Shown in pieces: positions 61,206-64,000 of a DNA stretch of 64,000 bases (position 1 is the stretch's first letter; each line of letters begins with the position of its first letter). The DNA lies in the NCBI GenBank assembly GCA_943370385.1, contig CALRQT020000008.1:1-64000 (forward strand), read 5' to 3'. This DNA comes from BAIKAL-G1 sp943370385. GTDB taxonomy: Bacteria; Cyanobacteriota; Cyanobacteriia; PCC-6307; Cyanobiaceae. The notes beneath the pieces are model-generated. The model worked only from the letters and a program-made list of their open reading frames with translations, searched no databases and was not told the DNA's origin. A program made the translations under genes and the position numbers.

Positions 61206-62636
61206 TCAGGAGTGCACTGGAGCAGACCGCTGCAACTCTGCGCTGGCAACACGGCGGCGACCCTGGGCCACAAGAACGGGAATAGCCAGGAAGGATCCAA
61301 GACAAAGGCTCAGCAAAAGCAATACGAATGGATCTCCATAAACTCCACTGGCAGCGAGGAAGAAAGGGGTGTTAGCCAAGCCAAAAGCCAGCAAGCCGAT
61401 CAAGAAATTTGCTGTCGTTGCCGGCAGATACCGCAACAAAGGCAGGTAACTGCGCATCGCTTGAATCAACAGCACAATGGCCACCAATAACATCAACGCT
61501 CCTGCCGGTCCCAATTCCGTAATAATCTTGCCGCCGCCACCTTCAGACACGTAGCCCAGGTGTTTGCCAACAATCTGACTCTGGCCGAAATCAAGCACCC
61601 CCGTCTGGGAAGCGGCACCGGCACCAAAGCCGATTAGGCCAGACAACTCAAAGGCTTTCAACGACGCGTTAATTCCGAGCTCATTAAACCGCGAAAGAAT
61701 ATCGCCACCAACCGAGTTGGCACGATTCAGATATTCGGAAAATTGATTACCAAGCACCTGCCCCGCAAACAGGATGTACGTGGCGGAAGATAGGCCCGCC
61801 GCTGCAAAGATTGTGGTGAAAAGCCGATCACGCCAAGCTGGGCTCGCATAACGCCGAAACAACAGGCCATAGATCAGGCCAAACACCACCACCAACACCA
61901 AGGCCTTGCGCCGGCCTGTCAACAGGGTCAGCAAGGTGAAGACCAGGGCCAACACCGTCAGGCCACTACTTGTGGCGGGCTTCTCCGAGGCGAAGGCCAG
62001 GCTGATGGCCAGGCAGGCCGCCGCGCTCAGATGCCAGGCGGCCACCTCACTGCTGCGCCAGAGGCCACTGGCCCCCTGCACTGAAAACCCCCGGCGGAAG
62101 TGAATCAGAATGCCCGGTCCCACTTCCTTGAGCACGGAGGCATCAAAGCCGCTGTAACTCAACCAAACGCTGAAGCCATAGAGCACGGAGACCAGCAAGT
62201 AAAACTGCACAAGCCGCCGCAGCAACGCCTGATCACAGCCCACCTGGAAACCAAGCCACAGGCCCAGGGCCGGTGCCAGGTAGAACCCCACTCCGATTAA
62301 GGTCAGCACGGGCTGCTGGAAACGCAAGAACCCATTGAGTCCCTGCAGCACAATCAATCCGGCATAAAACGGCAACCAACGGCGCAACTGGGGAGCCCCC
62401 CACAGCATCGCCTCGAGATCCAATCCGCGGCGCTGGTCCATTAACACCAGGGCACAACAGGCCACGGCGATCAACACCAGGCCCACATAGAGGCCGGGCT
62501 GGCCGGGGGTGAGCTTGCGGATCGGATCCTGCAGAAAACCCACCAAAACGGAAAGCACCAGCCCATCCCGCCAGTTGCCATCCAGTAACAACACAACCAG
62601 CCCACTGGCCAGCAGCAGCAACAGCAGGGTGGTCAT
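61206..62636 (-). CDS. Wzy-like O-antigen/exopolysaccharide polymerase
   Basis: This 476-residue polytopic membrane protein has at least ten hydrophobic helices, beginning LLLLLLASGLVVLLLDGNW. A large loop before the last helices (RANSVGGDILSRFNELGINA, LGYVSEGGGGKIITELGPAG) resembles the periplasmic Wzy_C-type loop of O-antigen ligases and polymerases. It should join repeat units on a lipid carrier at the periplasmic face. The start is ATG at 62636; it overlaps the upstream glycosyltransferase by 4 bases. Confidence 0.75.
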   Translation of the reverse strand: MTTLLLLLLASGLVVLLLDGNWRDGLVLSVLVGFLQDPIRKLTPGQPGLYVGLVLIAVACCALVLMDQRRGLDLEAMLWGAPQLRRWLPFYAGLIVLQGLNGFLRFQQPVLTLIGVGFYLAPALGLWLGFQVGCDQALLRRLVQFYLLVSVLYGFSVWLSYSGFDASVLKEVGPGILIHFRRGFSVQGASGLWRSSEVAAWHLSAAACLAISLAFASEKPATSSGLTVLALVFTLLTLLTGRRKALVLVVVFGLIYGLLFRRYASPAWRDRLFTTIFAAAGLSSATYILFAGQVLGNQFSEYLNRANSVGGDILSRFNELGINASLKAFELSGLIGFGAGAASQTGVLDFGQSQIVGKHLGYVSEGGGGKIITELGPAGALMLLVAIVLLIQAMRSYLPLLRYLPATTANFLIGLLAFGLANTPFFLAASGVYGDPFVLLLLSLCLGSFLAIPVLVAQGRRRVASAELQRSAPVHS

Positions 62637-63775
62637 CGCAGCACCTCGCCATAGGCGCTCTGCAACTGGCCGGCGATCGCTGGCCAGGCAAACTGCTCGG
62701 CCGCCAGGCGGCGGGCCTCCTGGCGCTGGCTGGGCGTGGGTTTGGCCAGGGCCCGCTCCAGGGTGGCGGCCAACACCTGGGGCTCACTGGCACAAATCAT
62801 CGCGGCCCCACTGGAGCTGAGCAGTTCGGCCACGGCCACCTCGGGGGAGAGGATCACCGGCAGGCCGGCCGCCAGGGCCTCAATCGCAGCAATGCCAAAG
62901 TTTTCCGAGGCCGAGGGCAGCACAAACCAGTCGGCGGCGGCCAGGGCCTGCCACTTGGCCTCCCCCGCCAAAAACCCGAGCCACTGGCACCGGCTGGCGA
63001 TCCCCAGCTGGTCGGCCTGGCGCTGCAGGGACGCCACGTAGGCGGGTTCACCCTCACCGGCAATCTGCAGGGTCCAGTCGCCCGGCACCTGGGCCAGGGA
63101 GGCGAACAGCTGCTCCAGCTGCTTTTTGGGATGGATGCGCGAGAGAAACAAAAAGCGGGTGGGCCCATCCCCGGATTGGGCCTGGGTGGCCCCTTCTGGT
63201 GGCAGGTGCACCCCCAGGGGAATCACCACGGCCGGGGCGGCCAGGCCGAGATCGGCGCTTTGGTCCCGTTCGGCGTCCGTGGTGACATGCAAGGCCGCCG
63301 CACCATCGAGGTTGCGGCGCTCGATCAACCGCAACATCCAGCGCTTGCGCCGGCTGCTGCGGGCCAGGCTCCAATGGCAGAGCTGGCCGATCGTGCTGAG
63401 CACATAGGGAATCCCCGCCGCTCGCGCCTGGGCCATGGCGCTGGTGGAGGGGTAGGAAAACAGGGCGTGGATATGGAGCAAGTCGTAATCGGCCAGGTGG
63501 GCCGCCAGCCACTGGCTCAGGGCCGGCGCCACGGCGAACTCCCGCAGGGGCGTGATCGGCGGGCTCCAGCGGCCAAAGGCCAGGAGCGGCACCCCGGCGT
63601 GGTCAATCCAGCGGCCCAGGGGCAGGTCGCCCAGCAGGCCTGGCCCATCGTCGTTGGTGGTGAGCAGGGAGGCCTCCACCCCCTGCTGGCGCAGGGCGGC
63701 CGCCATCTCCAGGGCCGCCACCCCGGGACCGCCGCGCCGGGGGCTGATCGAGGGAATCACGTGGAGCACTTTCAT
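62633..63775 (-). CDS. Glycosyltransferase family 4 protein
   Basis: This 380-residue GT-B protein begins MKVLHVIPSISPRRGGPGVAALEMA. The donor domain has RFLFLSRIHPKKQLEQLFAS and LQIAGEGEPAYVASL, then LPSASENFGIAAIEALAAGLPV, the family 4 EX7E motif. It is the best conserved glycosyltransferase of the cluster. The start is ATG at 63775, overlapping the stop of the gene to its right by 4 bases and that of the polymerase by 4 bases. Confidence 0.9.
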   Translation of the reverse strand: MKVLHVIPSISPRRGGPGVAALEMAAALRQQGVEASLLTTNDDGPGLLGDLPLGRWIDHAGVPLLAFGRWSPPITPLREFAVAPALSQWLAAHLADYDLLHIHALFSYPSTSAMAQARAAGIPYVLSTIGQLCHWSLARSSRRKRWMLRLIERRNLDGAAALHVTTDAERDQSADLGLAAPAVVIPLGVHLPPEGATQAQSGDGPTRFLFLSRIHPKKQLEQLFASLAQVPGDWTLQIAGEGEPAYVASLQRQADQLGIASRCQWLGFLAGEAKWQALAAADWFVLPSASENFGIAAIEALAAGLPVILSPEVAVAELLSSSGAAMICASEPQVLAATLERALAKPTPSQRQEARRLAAEQFAWPAIAGQLQSAYGEVLR

Positions 63776-64000
63776 CGGCGGATAGGGGTAGGACCGGTGG
63801 TGGCGTTGCCCTTGGCGGGCGCTGGGGCCGAGGCATGGCCAGGGCCGGCGGCTCCGGGAATCGGCAAGAGCTGGGGCGGGCGACGGCTGATGCGCCAGGC
63901 CAGCCGCAGGGCCCGCAGTTCACCGAGGAACTTCACCGGGATCAGCCAGGGATGGCGCAGGTGGAAACGGGTGCGCACCTCCCGAAACGGCTTGCGCAGC
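63772..64000 (-). CDS. Partial gene, C-terminal end, cut by window edge
   Basis: The frame is open to the window edge and ends with TGA at 63774-63772, overlapping the start of the next gene. The visible 75 residues include FREVRTRFHLRHPWLIPVKF and LGELRALRLAWRISRRP, then a Pro/Ala-rich end. The Arg-rich amphipathic part suggests the tail of a membrane-associated transferase of the polysaccharide operon. No family can be named from this piece. Confidence 0.6.
   Translation of the reverse strand, partial: LRKPFREVRTRFHLRHPWLIPVKFLGELRALRLAWRISRRPPQLLPIPGAAGPGHASAPAPAKGNATTGPTPIRR

Noticed and set aside
1..64000. CRISPR arrays, insertion sequences, integrases or attachment sites
   Set aside because: No regularly spaced repeats, transposase-like frames or tRNA-flanking integrase genes were seen.

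Overview
The window is a GC-rich chromosomal segment from a unicellular cyanobacterium, most likely a Cyanobium/Synechococcus-type picocyanobacterium. The evidence is psbZ, a cyanobacterial-type aspartokinase with four ACT domains, a DUF561 protein, a SecA without a C-terminal zinc motif, cyanoexosortase with its PEP-CTERM substrates, and at least ten copies of the cyanobacterial octamer GCGATCGC (HIP1). There is no rRNA, CRISPR array, insertion sequence or prophage. One tRNA gene is visible, tRNA-Gly(GCC).

Positions 1-42.7 kb are mainly core housekeeping. In order they hold: the 5' part of a sigma-70 gene; mgtE; a glutathione peroxidase; a crcB pair; a small secreted SH3-like protein and gyrB; miaA and infC; a dienelactone hydrolase; a GntR-type regulator overlapping cysE; secA; a GNAT acetyltransferase whose 3' end overlaps tRNA-Gly; the dTDP-L-rhamnose genes rfbA-C-D-B behind psbZ and ribH; mutS; a DUF433/DUF5615 toxin-antitoxin-like pair; cobH; holA; lysC; uvrB; DUF561; tilS; a TPR-like protein; rnj-dapA-asd; a 0.7-kb stretch without a convincing gene; tig-clpP-clpX; an LRAT-like protein; and dnaX. 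Both lysine-pathway entry steps after aspartokinase (asd, dapA) are present, and lysC lies about 9 kb away.

Positions 42.8-64 kb form a surface and exopolysaccharide region. Three exported proteins end in a cyanobacterial PEP-CTERM signal (VPGPLP..., hydrophobic helix, Arg-rich tail), and two of these carry VWA-type MIDAS motifs. An HpsJ-like membrane protein sits among them. Next come a Wza-like export protein, a Wzz/Wzc-like chain-length protein with a tyrosine-kinase-like domain, and a putative fucosyltransferase-like protein. A tightly coupled minus-strand operon then runs from the right edge: partial gene, glycosyltransferase, Wzy-like polymerase, GT2, GT4, acyltransferase, GT4, cyanoexosortase, exosortase-associated protein. 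The layout suggests one system that builds and exports a rhamnose-containing polysaccharide while sorting PEP-CTERM surface proteins. The rfb genes about 30 kb away could supply the dTDP-rhamnose. That functional link is inference.

Starts were chosen from family conservation, overlaps with neighbours and visible start codons. Long open frames opposite the GC-rich genes were treated as shadows.
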